Source: Durusdinium trenchii
Lineage: Eukaryota > Sar > Dinophyceae > Suessiales > Symbiodiniaceae
Length of the DNA: 64,000 bases
Assembly (NCBI GenBank): GCA_963970005.1
Contig: CAXAMN010003080.1
Span: forward strand, 340,619 to 404,618
Direction of reading: 5' to 3'
Shown: positions 49,501-52,421 of the stretch, piece after piece
How the letters are laid out: every line of letters starts with the position of its first letter
Position numbering within the stretch: position 1 is the stretch's first letter
The notes under the pieces: model-generated
Seen by the model: the letters and a program-made list of their open reading frames with translations, nothing else
Told to the model about the DNA's origin: nothing
Database searches by the model: none
Translations under genes and position numbers: made by a program

Positions 49501-52421
49501 CGACGCTTGACAGCAGCGTTGCCCATGTAAGTCATGTAAGCGTCAAATGGCCCGCCTACAGCTTCTCCTGCATCATTTTCCATTTCCTGTGCAGGATGTA
49601 ACAGCAAACCAACCAATTCATTAATTTGTGCCTACTTTGTTCCCTATAAAGAGTGTGCCCTGCTAGCTGCTAGTTGGCTCCCACACTTCCGTGAGAGGAA
49701 ATGACAAAAGCCCTTCGAGGCTCAAAGGACCTTAGCAAGACCTTAAGACAGAACATAGTGGCTTCAATGCGCGAAGCACCATAAGCGAAATTAAAATTAG
49801 GGAAATTCAGAGCGGCGCAAATCAGCTGCTACAGTATCAATTGTGGGAAGGCGGACGTCCTTGGTGACGGCATGATCGCCAAGATTGAACTCAGTCAAGC
49901 TGATGCCTTACTTCTACTTCTTGTGAGTTGTCTTATCGTGTTCCGACTCATTGCCGCCTTTTTTGCTGTTCAGCGGCTTAGGCCATAGCACTTTGGCCAC
50001 ATTCTTAGTTTGCTTTCAAGGCTGATACGGCGTGATGCATTGCCAATAGGAAGCACGATGTCGACAGAGCAGAACGATCAAACAAAACAGATGTGAGTGG
50101 AGTTTGAGTTGCAAACAGCAAACCTAAACCAACATGTCGAGACAATGGCAGATGGTGGCTTACATGCCTGCAGAACTCCACTTCAATGGCCTTGCCATTG
50201 AACAGCGCTTGAATGAAATCATGCTCCATGTGAGTTGTTGAGTTGGAGTGTCAGGACATTGCCCTAAGCATCCTATAAAGTTAGATAATGGGATCTATTG
50301 AATACATGAGAGCTTGCACGGCAATGCATCGCATAGCATGGCAGTGCCTTTTGCCTAGCCACGTGACGTCATGAGTCACTGAAGGCTTCAACGTTTGGCT
50401 TCAGATGCTGAAGCACAGGCTTCGAGGACAACAACCAGTTCCAGCTCGCGAGCGCCCGGAACCAAAGCGCTGCAGGAAGTAACATCGCATGAAGAGATGA
50501 TTTTGACGGATGGTTCTTCCCAGGGAGAAAGCGGAGGGACAGAGGTTTACTTGCGCAAGTCAACTCAGATCAACTGGCCTAGGCTCATGTCTTAAGATTG
50601 CTTGAGCTGCTGCTTCGATCCTTTGTCTCTTTGGGTCTGTCTCTTTGGCCTTGACAACGTGCCATTTGTGGAGGAGCAGGGGCACACTGGTGGTGTCCTT
50701 TCCTCTCCACCAGAAAGATCCAGCAAGTTCCAAGTTCCGCACAGATGGATCAGATGGTATGCCATGCGCAGTACACATAACCCATGCTCACACGTAACAG
50801 ACATAACACTTTGCGGCCCCATCCCTGCCTTTTAGCCTCCTTTACTACTAGCTTCTTGTTTCTACTAGTAAGGCACTTGTTACTAGAAGCGATGCACGGG
50901 CCTATGAGACTACTAGTACTAGTAGCTTTCTGTTACTACTAGTAAGGCACCTGTTACTACTAGTAAGGCACCTGTTACTACTAGTAAGGCACTTGTTACT
51001 ACAAGAAGGGGCAAACATTGAAAGAGTCCACAGTAGACCCGGATCTGAGGTGTGCGATCCTGTGAGCATCAGACGATTTTTAATCGATTTTCAAGCTGCG
51101 CTGGCCAAAGTGGACGTTGCCTTTTTTAAGGGTTCAACCGTTCAATGCTGAATTCTTGGCCCAAAAATCGTGCATAGTGAGTTGACAAGCTTTCATAATG
51201 TATAGTCGAATAGCTCCTTATCAGACTTGCTTTGATCTAATTATGAGCCTGGGCGTTTCGTCGCCAGCGCTTGTGAAAGCTCATGTGTCTCACAGGTCTA
51301 ATGCTGAAAATGGTCTCAGCTGTGAAGACAGGGCCCACGCCACATGGCAACAGTCGAGCAGATTCGAGCAGGAACGATTTATCAACCTGAACTGAGAAGC
51401 TTGCATGAACTGAACATTGTACAAACTACCAAAGCCATGAAGCGAGACCAGAAAGGACTTCCAGTATGCAGGGCAAAGCCCTTTGTACAATGAAATCGCG
51501 AAAAGTGAGATGCAGCTCATGATTGTATTTTAGCTGGCTACGAGCCCTTTGATGAATGTGCCAGCAAGCCGAGGCTAAATAAGGCAAAGAAATCAGCTAG
51601 AACCCAATTGCATCCATGTTTGTCGGGACAGAGGTGAATCCCATTTAGACTGATTGCCACCATAGATGGCCTTTGCTATTGGTCCATGTTTGTTTGCTCG
51701 AGTTCCAACATTTCGACAGCTTTCCCAAGTTGGCATTGCCAAGTTGGCTGGCCTCGCAGGTGAGGCCACCCATTACCATGAACTTTGAGGTGCCTCAATT
51801 CACCGCGAGTGGGCCCTTCAGCTGCAACCCAGCGGGTGGTAAGCAAGATGAACAAGCTTGTCGGCTTCAGCCAACGTTGCGCCTTGCTACGCCTTGCTTA
51901 TTCATTTTCCAGACCAAGTGATAAGAGATAGGATCCTTGCTCGATTGACCTCCAAGAGATCTATAATATGTGATTGTGTGCCTGTGGCCCGTCGTGGGGC
52001 TCAGTCAACAATCCACCCAGGCTACGAGTACGGTTTCTCAAGGTGCAGGAGAAAAGCCTGAGCCCTTTTATTCTGAGCCTTCCTGTCAGATACTGGTGCC
52101 TTTGTAGATTGCAGTGTTTTTCACTGAGATGATAAATTGATGGACTATGTCCAGAAACAGCATTTAAATTCCGTTCCCATCTTCCTTGAGGGTCAGTCTT
52201 TTGTTTGGCATGTGGCCAATCCACAGAAGTTGAGAAGAGGCATTGCAATGTTGACGAGATTCCGTGGAGCACGCCTCCTGAGGCCAGTACAAGCCAGTCA
52301 AGTGGATTCGGTACCTCACCAAGGCAGGTCATACGCAAAAAAAAACAATACATCGAAGCACGTAACAGCGGCACATTACAATGTTGTGCTAAAGGCCGGG
52401 ACCTATGAGCATCGCATATGA
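114..52421 (+). CDS. AP2M: AP-2 clathrin adaptor mu subunit (medium chain), split gene, 5' end outside window
   Basis: The mu chain of the AP-2 heterotetramer binds Tyr-based sorting signals and phosphoinositides at the plasma membrane during clathrin endocytosis. About 24 short exons read in order like an AP-2 mu: longin part ([47 protein letters not shown]), hinge ([36 protein letters not shown]) and mu-homology domain ([49 protein letters not shown]), ending GTYEHRI and TGA at 52419-52421. Neighbouring exons join in phase, and no segment occurs twice, so the distant parts fit one gene. Small pieces are missing: the first exon (left of the window), about 8 residues near 16772, about 10 residues in the 34 kb intron, and perhaps a microexon before 52298. 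AP-2 is preferred over AP-1 because of [11 protein letters not shown] and FKLLPN. All splice sites are inferred by eye from homology. Confidence 0.85.
1545..5785 (+). other. AP2M intron, left part; no gene seen
   Basis: First 4.2 kb of the 11 kb intron between 1544 and 12588. It is ordinary mixed-composition sequence with a short TA run near 2590-2605 and many short unsupported frames on both strands. I see no protein family, RNA gene or convincing exon in it. Confidence 0.5.
6961..7275 (+). repeat. 63-bp tandem repeat, about 4.5 copies, inside the 13-bp array
   Basis: Units share the pattern (T/A)GGAGAAGGA(A/T)G..GCCA.. AAGTTGACTCACCCTTTTGTG..AATGCAGG. Copies begin near 6965, 7028, 7091 and 7154, and the last, from 7208, is degenerate. 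A 13-mer array flanks it on both sides. Confidence 0.85.
7461..7470. other. Assembly gap (10 N)
   Basis: Ten N inside the minisatellite. Array length on either side is therefore not reliable. Confidence 0.99.
8034..8400 (+). repeat. Three adjacent two-copy tandem duplications
   Basis: Three different units each occur twice, back to back: a 60-70 bp unit starting with CTTCCAGCTC (about 8035 and 8090), a 73-bp unit starting with AAATCGCACTCTCGCC (8167 and 8240), and a 52-bp unit containing CAAAACGAGCGTTTCGTACG (about 8310 and 8362). The reading frames across them are by-products. Confidence 0.85.
8555..8726 (+). repeat. Interspersed 15-mer CTGCGCCTGCCACGA, four copies
   Basis: Exact copies lie at 8555-8569, 8607-8621, 8660-8674 and 8712-8726, spaced 52-53 bp apart, so this is a 52-53 bp tandem repeat whose core is conserved and whose spacer has drifted. 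The spacing matches the 52-bp duplication just upstream. Confidence 0.8.
9141..9202 (+). repeat. 10-bp tandem repeat GAGACGACGA, about 6 copies
   Basis: GAGACGACGA repeats without change, preceded by a few GAC triplets. It is in the 11 kb AP2M intron. Confidence 0.95.
9437..9535 (+). repeat. CATATAT-type AT-rich simple repeat
   Basis: Irregular CATAT/CATATAT units over about 100 bp. Confidence 0.9.
9600..12580 (+). other. AP2M intron, right part; no gene seen
   Basis: Last 3 kb of the 11 kb intron. It contains two units of the 21-bp AATAGCGATGGCCTCCAACCT repeat at 10065-10100. No exon or protein family was recognised. Confidence 0.5.
10065..10100 (+). repeat. Dispersed copy of the 21-bp repeat, 2 units
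   Basis: CCTAATAGCGATGGCCTCCA and one variant unit follow each other in the 11 kb AP2M intron. Confidence 0.8.
12589..13372 (+). CDS. AP2M: AP2M exons 8-10: end of longin domain and linker
   Basis: 12589-12611 is a 23-nt microexon (LDEIIDYG) that completes the split Leu codon from the exon ending at 1544, 11 kb upstream, and leaves one base. 13039-13088 ([17 protein letters not shown]) completes that Gly and ends in phase with a GC donor at 13089. 13304-13372 (starting [16 protein letters not shown], ending KKITVQ, GC donor at 13373) is the variable linker before the mu-homology domain. The signature LLDExxDxGYPQ is typical of mu chains. A 24-bp perfect inverted repeat lies in the intron between the first two exons. 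Confidence 0.85.
12812..12940. repeat. MITE-like element with a 24-bp perfect inverted repeat
   Basis: Arms 12851-12874 and 12887-12910 are perfect reverse complements (CGCTTCTTCAAGGAAGCTCC... and its mirror) with a 12-nt loop. The right arm and the bases after it (CTTCCTTGAAGAAGCGCT.G.ACTATT) recur at about 53970-54000, and the leading AAGTAGGCG..TAC recurs at 34-56 and 53901-53915. This suggests a short dispersed non-autonomous element. No transposase is linked to it here. Confidence 0.6.
13573..14187 (+). CDS. AP2M: AP2M exons 11-14: start of mu-homology domain
   Basis: 13573-13626 ([20 protein letters not shown] donor), 13801-13824 ([10 protein letters not shown] donor), 13953-13975 (VNILMST plus two bases; donor apparently GA) and 14131-14187 ([19 protein letters not shown], ends after two bases, GC donor at 14188). 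Together they give the TGxxxWRxEGIxxxKNEVFxDVxE..VNxLMS..G block that opens the mu-homology domain of all AP medium chains. The 13975 end is the least sure, because it rests on codon phase. Confidence 0.8.
15057..15956 (+). CDS. AP2M: AP2M exons 15-17: LSGMPE block to FIPPD motif
   Basis: 15057-15098 ([14 protein letters not shown]; its first base completes the Lys split at 14187; GT donor at 15099), 15266-15322 ([21 protein letters not shown] donor at 15323) and 15870-15956 ([11 protein letters not shown] then [17 protein letters not shown], apparent GA donor at 15957). LSGMPE, FHQCVRL and FIPPD are diagnostic of AP mu chains. The usual FIPPDGEF reads FIPPDEPF here, which is a small departure from the family. 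Confidence 0.88.
16119..17764 (+). CDS. AP2M: AP2M exons 18-22: central mu-homology domain
   Basis: 16119-16167 ([18 protein letters not shown] donor), 16432-16488 ([21 protein letters not shown] donor), possibly a microexon at 16772 (KFFA-like, unproven), 17027-17085 ([19 protein letters not shown] plus two bases, GC donor), 17566-17596 ([12 protein letters not shown] donor) and 17702-17764 ([23 protein letters not shown] donor). These align with the YRITxxxxxPF, GRTRxE, IPxPKxTA, GxAKY and VWxIRKFPG blocks of AP-2 mu. A 21-bp minisatellite (17121-17480) occupies most of the intron between the third and fourth firm exons. The next coding residues lie beyond a 34 kb intron. Confidence 0.85.
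17121..17480 (+). repeat. 21-bp minisatellite CTAATAGCGATGGCCTCCAAC, about 16 units
   Basis: Imperfect 21-22 bp units fill an AP2M intron. Its +1 frame gives [16 protein letters not shown] repeats that are not a gene. The same unit occurs at 10065-10100, 37743-37785 (reverse orientation), 40640-40722 and 45255-45297. Confidence 0.92.
17765..21386 (+). other. Start of the 34 kb AP2M intron; no clear gene
   Basis: Contains a 56-bp two-copy tandem duplication at about 18244-18352 (CTCCACCAGTTGTTTCA...) and a 25-bp one at about 19360-19412 (GCCGAGCTCATAGCTCAT). A missing AP2M exon of about 10 codons (the stretch before RPPI) must lie somewhere in this intron, but I could not place it. The reading frame at 20677-20889 has no recognisable relatives. 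Confidence 0.5.
18244..18352 (+). repeat. About 56-bp tandem duplication
   Basis: CCACCAGTTGTTTCA(C/T)GCC followed by TTTTGAAAACCACTGCGAAT and TGAACA occurs twice in a row, with a shorter third start at about 18236. Confidence 0.85.
21387..21392. repeat. Target site duplication, left copy (tatgat)
   Basis: Matches 34546-34551 exactly. A 5-bp version (atgat) is also possible if the LTR ends one base later. Confidence 0.75.
21393..21783 (+). repeat. 5' LTR of the copia element
   Basis: Starts agtcaaaata and ends ttgtcactttcat, and matches 34154-34545 except for two substitutions and one missing T near the end. It does not have the usual TG...CA ends; the limits are set by the duplicated target site, the primer site and the purine tract. 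It carries many CGTTCG/GTCGC-like elements and a spliced-leader-like stretch at 21475-21492. Confidence 0.9.
21475..21492 (+). promoter_or_regulatory. DinoSL-like stretch in the LTR (tentative)
   Basis: CCGTCGCTATGGCTCAAG resembles the dinoflagellate spliced leader (..CCGTAGCCATTTTGGCTCAAG) with two mismatches and a three-base gap. It is repeated at 34236-34253 in the other LTR. It could be a relic of a trans-spliced transcript or chance. Confidence 0.25.
21784..21796 (+). promoter_or_regulatory. Primer binding site
   Basis: TGGTTATCAG immediately follows the LTR. It resembles the initiator-Met tRNA primer site TGGTATCAGAGC with one extra T. Confidence 0.65.
21846..23333 (+). CDS. Retroelement N-terminal region: Pro/Ala/Glu-rich, with weak Tpt1/KptA-like segment
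   Basis: The first ATG after the primer site is at 21846; the open frame itself extends back into the LTR. About the first 300 residues are disordered Pro/Ala/Ser/Glu-rich sequence that repeatedly contains the AAxSGA-type peptide encoded by the hairpin repeat. A compact region follows, about 22800-23160. It contains [19 protein letters not shown] then VDTI, then LPELWQFL and KYRL, which recall the N-terminal lobe of tRNA 2'-phosphotransferases (LSyxLRH..LxxDxxGxxxVdxLl..). The C-terminal ADP-ribosyl-transfer lobe of that family is not visible, so this is a structural hint at most. The frame ends with a stop, and the next segment continues in another frame. Confidence 0.55.
   Translation: MPRVTPPRSPRPEPAQAAASGADSSLGPSVAPNPDPRSQPAAAMQAAAPSADSWGAGKGVAEVEVTSLSELGSQAVDALNLFVDNQDPPAAAAGAGSDSSRWAGAASSAGSGPTIFPPSVMEHEDRDLELEEPFAGPADQEVLDDAEANPFDSPTAEGQQAPVVEHSLGDTQVHPSPDQDHPVPEETTSASANAPNLADQGDPAPAEEEPEEFVPPETLIAQASPTPNSPPLSTNNLFDPLGEDEDSSAEEAVNEEIAQRIQEQYDLETALKESAQAAGVEPEPADLGIGEAAATGAGRGERDRTRRRGCRAGAKRVAGRENLSYGTTCEYISAQLGDSTYARFGRRFNLPHIPPQVARRQYPEWFGYVLRHSDRWAFDAEGELLPVDTITRWATILPELWQFLYSIDPTLLQGMPQPKYRLPRGYWSSDHPFVPLRHVRSAAPPRTVFNSDSKASSSAAPPRADRSRSAARQPVPRQQERLGALRLSVGIPRLC
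23327..24136 (+). CDS. Retroelement Pro/Ala-rich segment (frame 2 of the chain)
   Basis: Continues the disordered region in a new frame ([18 protein letters not shown] at the start), with [15 protein letters not shown] stretches and an acidic end ([10 protein letters not shown]). It holds hairpin copies at 23448-23465 and 24095-24112. It overlaps its neighbours by a few bases, as expected from indels in one former frame. No enzymatic domain was recognised. Confidence 0.5.
   Translation: MLTPRSQVEAKASKAKAGKSTSKGIESEPKSVPAEPKTTQAAASGAGTSHTSASKPVPPSPPPKVPPVISPQAKGSTQVKAGATFVEVPMPSSPLRLPPPPKGPAPSPPTEASSQDGPSYVVPFEPAPSVPYGESEPLDAPGPNEYSYRGPLKPMIPKWTRSNPEQIPVLRPVKAERCLLFVATPINSHEQDDTLEPQSSDLAHAKADASNALGGAALRGDLEQALSQAKPEVTVEEEEDVRRSNQIRTNRQRVQKPLPLARNQFVRSL
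24133..24930 (+). CDS. Retroelement Pro-rich segment (frame 3 of the chain)
   Basis: Begins [13 protein letters not shown], with an acidic stretch ([19 protein letters not shown]) followed by Pro/Ser-rich sequence to a stop at 24928-24930. Probably the continuation of the same polyprotein. No family was recognised. Confidence 0.5.
   Translation: MTLGPGAFIHRHLTSFRFRRTQWDREHEHSMPIEEARDRVYDLDWSSTPQAEGDQLLPSSSTIQVNPNADVYELDAEDSDNSDPEARSRRIRNLEGRTEDAGWLTWLDGERPKGALAHHPKPKLAEPASKRVRVVVTADALKGTPPVSPPHVRQVIVVPKNKPKGASVAAGPRVPLHEPQLSAATETVLVPSGLPQPPPQARDTAQASATPIAPPVSQPPVVKASKSHSTPPPAVSIESSSASPPPPKPPTTARPVRSRSPTKVN
24925..26212 (+). CDS. Retroelement segment with HAD-superfamily-like phosphatase domain
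   Basis: The open frame starts at 24662, but before about 24925 it is the shadow of the neighbouring frame; real sequence starts near [19 protein letters not shown]. After 250 residues of Pro-rich linker, a globular domain of about 165 residues (about 25620-26160) has the order of HAD motifs: [11 protein letters not shown] (motif I, Asp at about 25700, but DxH rather than DxD), ITIISFTG (motif II Ser/Thr), GRGGKAELI (motif III Lys) and [15 protein letters not shown] (motif IV, acidic DDxxxD). The domain ends before a Gly/Arg tail and a stop at 26210-26212. HAD proteins are phosphatases or phosphotransferases. The DxH change may mean lost or altered chemistry. I know of no standard copia domain like this. 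Confidence 0.55.
25043..25079 (+). repeat. Hairpin copy with an expanded, nested-stem loop
   Basis: CCGCTGCC and GGCGCGG are separated by 22 nt, which themselves contain CTGGT...ACCAG. The copy thus keeps its outer stem and gains an inner one, a Russian-doll arrangement consistent with insertion of one hairpin in another or with extension. Confidence 0.6.
26334..28604 (+). CDS. Retroelement gag-like segment (coiled coil)
   Basis: The N-terminal part is Arg/Ser-rich. It is followed (about 26860-27300) by a long Ala/Gln/His-rich helical stretch ([18 protein letters not shown], then [20 protein letters not shown]) that looks like a coiled coil. Then come Pro-rich linkers and, near 27950-28030, a short Cys/His cluster [15 protein letters not shown] (CxxCx3Hx4C, knuckle-like). 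The region after 28090 ([26 protein letters not shown]) is gag-like in dinoflagellate copia elements as I remember them. The frame is lost around 28545; the expected continuation ([28 protein letters not shown]) is in another frame, down to a stop at 28669-28671. Confidence 0.7.
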   Translation: MLLLFWFHVNALVPLPIGAEAMLLKARAWAKTLSFRACKSLLARRGERMANHTGITPPSDPSSAGRSRSSPEFDTATSRGRVPAASVTITTRARGTRQNRVEPRPGPRTMAEESRSSEEPRRHRGASARGRELLDRGVPSSSSQRPVPFISLASVPKPSQPYTNNPIDPNTPAAAFVAGAAIQEANQAAHIAHHAASMAEQQAIEAMRARQLAAQAEEHATHVQSQAQFVVHETRQQAENMVGQARAQAEAMVGHVRAQAEQYVQSQQHEHVQRQRQLEQQAHQWASGVEAAYRAHVDQVNTTASAELLELQRHNAYLTQQLQLAARSPVPSSPKEPPAVSPAPSTQPLHSVRSTLSHQYESSEFAAPFQAAQHSNMPPTAQPVDMQIPKSFQTSAPQEFYVGTPVGTPHGVATPVQRDSTYVAALERELGQTREMLNQVLSLVHAGPANIPSPPEHGVPMPFRMAPTPPPGLPTQVLSACPKPCACAPMPAGYPTSAANVAASSTQPPPPQPGARVLPPSFPVFERTKKADGGSSPSSSSSSSDSEVEDSCRMCGGKHREIRCPHLTMNKEDHKVESTPTASSEVTDYAEHESEIVYVKGLTNLILPNIPVDSGQARGYINQVLMNIGSLQKTPGSDLYHWAQECLTKDDSALRGDKRFPRTDREIATKMLKVCKSGRFGIIFQRMVEESRLSGIGMPCGRVTLARIFRHFQLEKDRIGMLGERNLLTLRLIGTEDRGPHNLPGEVQIHPCRDSF
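28545..28671 (+). CDS. Retroelement gag-like continuation in shifted frame
   Basis: This stretch reads [20 protein letters not shown] and then [15 protein letters not shown] before TAG at 28669-28671. It continues the gag-like segment after a one-step frame change near 28545. Helical, no catalytic motif. Confidence 0.55.
28734..29441 (+). CDS. Retroelement basic linker, CCCH-like zinc finger and protease active site
   Basis: It starts with the helical [19 protein letters not shown] very Lys-rich stretch follows ([20 protein letters not shown]), then [19 protein letters not shown], a C-x7-C-x4-C-x3-H finger close to the CCCH type of RNA-binding proteins rather than the CCHC knuckle usual in copia gag. 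The pepsin-like retroviral-type protease follows with its active site in [14 protein letters not shown] (DTA). The frame then passes into the next segment near 29350. The finger probably binds the element's RNA. Confidence 0.8.
   Translation: MWEKVDLHIELERIKANRQAFDKKLRDSHTADLATTYNPKAIPANPAKTDKPKKEKSKEDKKKEKKEKKEKAKKDKQQPVDVHAAPGPKSKAPKGPPKAKPKGNTPTPPTTPRSQQVKRAADMTAQEKARTPCAFYAYNSCRAKQCAFLHDSQNKYKGPPPKALRFPKEKAKATAAVAQVHALPAFSNGKISWLWDTAAGRHLFGKQALTSSMRQHAAPSRNPVNFTTGGVRNKA
29315..30694 (+). CDS. Retroelement protease C-terminus and integrase
   Basis: The first third completes the protease ([33 protein letters not shown]). The integrase zinc-binding module reads [15 protein letters not shown] (H-x3-H-x6-C-x2-C). 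The catalytic core shows [15 protein letters not shown] and [10 protein letters not shown] as candidate D, D and E residues. The last two are about 30 apart, against 35 in standard DD35E, and the usual GTPQ.NG.AER block reads [11 protein letters not shown]. The frame stops at 30692-30694 (TAG), and the core continues one base out of register. Integrase inserts the cDNA copy in the nucleus. Confidence 0.8.
   Translation: MGHRRWETFVRQTSLNLKHETTRRPFSKPRELHDRGGAQQSVKSLAFKGSPILEGEEVYILNECPPAQSIGKTVMDKGYMFIWDPREQVPYLVPPSVVPQCRLRIPRKHRICASRVVEYVPQYDEEVTPVDYVPPDRLQPMGAVDASPASTSHEDSIFSDGELSTPSVADDVVSEPMDLDSDVSPKSNSSQSRGSIAAAPSAGAERVPPHPDDDKTLLEIADVELDGTPEALKAAAFEEPHILTHYPKNPYCPVCQISKSTSKRVARKPDTRDDDMIDPPKGPFEQLSTDDVIMAKGDDFAGKGTGGTKVFHIVRDTFSGARIAYPMVNRTASNHAKNFRHFLGLRANELASCVLIKMDEAGELEQAAHEVGLLPEVSLPNRWPHNATLERDIREEKECCRAVHMQSGLPYEFHTYSFPYACMSMSFDRPSLSDPAKSQWEALTRSKFDGIQFADALVN
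30694..30966 (+). CDS. Retroelement integrase C-terminal part in shifted frame
   Basis: [19 protein letters not shown] and [14 protein letters not shown] resemble the end of copia integrase cores. It has no ATG of its own, and continues both the previous and the next segments after single-base frame changes at about 30692 and 30938. Confidence 0.7.
   Translation: MYYRDRKVGKRTLEPNMSPGLFMGWRIESGFRYRYVARIMDYMDFKVSKRPNVLDVPEAAIYTEEGPPIFPMASTKLRHLHRGSADARRA
30938..34132 (+). CDS. Retroelement methyltransferase-like domain, reverse transcriptase and RNase H
   Basis: 1064 codons. Residues 1-160 are an integrase tail and Pro-rich linker. Residues about 161-370 form an extra domain starting [20 protein letters not shown] and continuing [14 protein letters not shown], with a later [17 protein letters not shown] (about 217-233) and [10 protein letters not shown]. 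This layout recalls SAM-dependent cytosine methyltransferases (motif I, then a PC motif), though GPPCQ is replaced by SIPCT. The reverse transcriptase follows: [13 protein letters not shown] (first Asp) and [11 protein letters not shown] with YVDD at residues 683-686. RNase H shows [21 protein letters not shown] and [10 protein letters not shown]. It stops at 34130-34132, 21 bp before the 3' LTR. All RT and RNase H catalytic residues are present. Confidence 0.9.
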   Translation: MVPPTPVGPKSRSVCITLDRVIRFSQTPGCKACERKTRHHTAECRKRFARLVEEEKAELLAKRKEGITVEEIPPVAPEDPPPPPPADPPPEAPDDASATPTVIAGLSITPHTTNRTQLVQTRPESGVPVFGMPAVTKVPQVDQVKKKRNRGKKRPPKFNRCMFEFACAPDSQMHKTFLELGIPHVPLSKEHLDLTNADMQDQLHNHLETCEEVPDLWASIPCTSGSPRQRVNRSKGGARFARVHAQQVRESKRLFAEFERSAGIVLSRGGTVTFEWPKGCESWNRHDVQSFFDSHPEFQQVEFDGCAVGVRSTKDRPTKKTWRLMMTSQRIIDAFSQHKCTHSPHEHDHAVGSQTAKTAFYPPQMVSEIARALYPQRANLAPAPAMPCVVPAAASQAREEEHRVKEQSLKHISALAGADTFALAVETDEVANQMAECLMDLETLVRTAFDIPEDPKHHGRVHAMVTKLLSRAEMLANPKAVEKVKEEATSLTDIGTWDLDSVQEYDAVKAEAKASKVSVHFGRLMTIASIKFWELAEHLHKMKGRIVYRGDCARDENGVAAVYEELGANPTSVQGLNACLAYGSLPGHACTAADAVKAYVQAFLKSKYKTWIELPPELRLEWWKGKFTRPVVLLVRALYGHPDAGGMWENHLKGILKKMDGEEIPEYPGNFYFRGTGLMLSTYVDDLTLSGPSEHHAPFWNQLMSEVNVEPPETIYRILGRNHVYASFDKVQGEENAALGAAPDALIFDMKGYAQQTIDLYKSVAKVDKIKPAQTPFIPDGTWPKEDEDSPGELAPKACSILMKALWLARLSRPDILKPINDLATKVQAWTRVHDKKLLRLIQYLQYSLDYRLTASCQDDPKDLRLELYVDADFGGDAGNVKSTSGGFLVLKGPNTFFPLAWISKRQTSTSRSTTESEVVSLAHSLYQEGIPALQLWEKLLQRPVDLVIHEDNQATIIVVRKGYSPKLRHIGRTHKINLSSLKECPDDPCINVQYIDTNEQAADIFTKALPPQKWYKALCLLGIRTDIREPKPSLRDRSFSLGADVGAKAAAQCAVINACTVNP
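34141..34153 (+). promoter_or_regulatory. Polypurine tract
   Basis: GCGGCGAGGGGGG directly precedes the 3' LTR and would prime plus-strand synthesis. Confidence 0.75.
34154..34545 (+). repeat. 3' LTR of the copia element
   Basis: Copy of 21393-21783 with two substitutions (near 34193 and 34205) and one extra T near the end. It is followed by the target duplication tatgat. Confidence 0.9.
34546..34551. repeat. Target site duplication, right copy (tatgat)
   Basis: Identical to 21387-21392. Confidence 0.75.
34552..35095. other. Intron sequence right of the copia element; nothing recognised
   Basis: Flank of the insertion site. Short frames occur on both strands without family resemblance. Confidence 0.5.
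35096..35424 (+). repeat. 329-bp direct repeat, left copy
   Basis: From ACACACTTGAGTAGGTTGCT to AGTGGACACACACA. It matches 36586-36914 with about four substitutions. It contains the perfect 9-bp inverted repeat GGCCACTCC...GGAGTGGCC around a CTGGTGGTGGGT loop (about 35298-35327). It is not clearly an LTR, since I see no primer site, purine tract or target duplication. Confidence 0.9.
35560..36202 (-). other. Low-complexity Pro/His/Thr-coding block between the direct repeats
   Basis: The + strand is GTG/GTGGTG-rich. The - strand stays open in two frames as [13 protein letters not shown] or [12 protein letters not shown] sequence, about 216 and 247 codons, typical of low complexity rather than a defined protein. 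One end abuts a scaffold gap, so length and frame are uncertain. It may be a disordered domain of a gene on the - strand or plain repeat. Confidence 0.5.
36203..36212. other. Assembly gap (10 N)
   Basis: Ten N between the two copies of the 329-bp repeat. Confidence 0.99.
36586..36914 (+). repeat. 329-bp direct repeat, right copy
   Basis: Offset by exactly 1490 bp from the left copy, with no indel. A longer CA run follows it. Confidence 0.9.
37743..37785 (-). repeat. Dispersed copy of the 21-bp repeat, reverse orientation, 2 units
   Basis: AGGTTGGAGGTCATCGCTAT and AGGTTGGAGGCCATTGCAAT are reverse complements of the unit seen at 17121-17480. Confidence 0.8.
40640..40722 (+). repeat. Dispersed copy of the 21-bp repeat, 4 units
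   Basis: Four consecutive 21-bp units with one or two changes each. Confidence 0.9.
44197..44757 (+). CDS. Candidate exons of a helical (coiled-coil) protein
   Basis: 44197-44256 reads [20 protein letters not shown], flanked by AAG before and a GC donor after, exactly 20 codons. A short piece at 44284 (ALEAEA) follows CAG. 44686-44757 reads [18 protein letters not shown] then AFSRME, 24 codons between CAG and a GC donor. All are phase 0 and form an amphipathic helical repeat. Same strand as AP2M and inside its 34 kb intron. They may belong to the EF-hand gene just downstream or to a separate gene. Function unknown. Confidence 0.5.
45255..45297 (+). repeat. Dispersed copy of the 21-bp repeat, 2 degenerate units
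   Basis: GATTGCCTCCAACTAACTTG and CGATGGCCTCCACCTAATAG are degenerate units of the same family. Confidence 0.65.
45298..46402 (+). other. Possible further exons upstream of the EF-hand exons
   Basis: Stretches after CAG or AAG read as plausible peptides (45947: [19 protein letters not shown]; 46077: [20 protein letters not shown]), but more than one frame is open and no family match was seen, so they are not called. Confidence 0.3.
46403..50595 (+). CDS. EF-hand calcium-binding protein gene, several exons, nested in the AP2M intron
   Basis: Candidate exons: 46403-46537 ([17 protein letters not shown], a full EF-hand loop [14 protein letters not shown] donor), 46777-46856 ([18 protein letters not shown], then [10 protein letters not shown] donor), 49015-49149 ([20 protein letters not shown], loop [14 protein letters not shown] donor), about 49838-49922 ([20 protein letters not shown], loop [12 protein letters not shown]; gtgagt donor), 50174-50229 ([18 protein letters not shown]; gtgagt donor) and about 50404-50595 ([18 protein letters not shown] onward, to TAA at 50593-50595). 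At least three loops carry acidic calcium ligands. Exons between 46.9 and 49.0 kb are probably missing. Family not identified: a calcium sensor of unknown partner. The first exon is not located. Confidence 0.6.
50838..51005 (+). repeat. 20-bp tandem repeat TAAGGCACYTGTTACTACTAG
   Basis: Four clear units in the right half (50935-51002) and degenerate CTACTAGTA-rich units before them. It lies between the EF-hand gene and the last AP2M exons. Confidence 0.85.
51760..52421 (+). CDS. AP2M: AP2M last exons: C-terminal end of mu-homology domain
   Basis: 51760-51812 ([20 protein letters not shown] donor at 51813), 52021-52055 ([11 protein letters not shown], begins with the base that completes Gly; GC donor at 52056), 52298-52323 ([10 protein letters not shown] donor at 52324) and 52395-52421 (AGTYEHRI, stop TGA). 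Codon phases close at every junction. [22 protein letters not shown] and [12 protein letters not shown] are the classical C-terminal signature of mu chains. The GY.T segment expected between EK and KW is absent here, so a microexon may be missing. The segment fits directly after the exon ending at 17764, with about 10 residues lacking. Confidence 0.87.
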
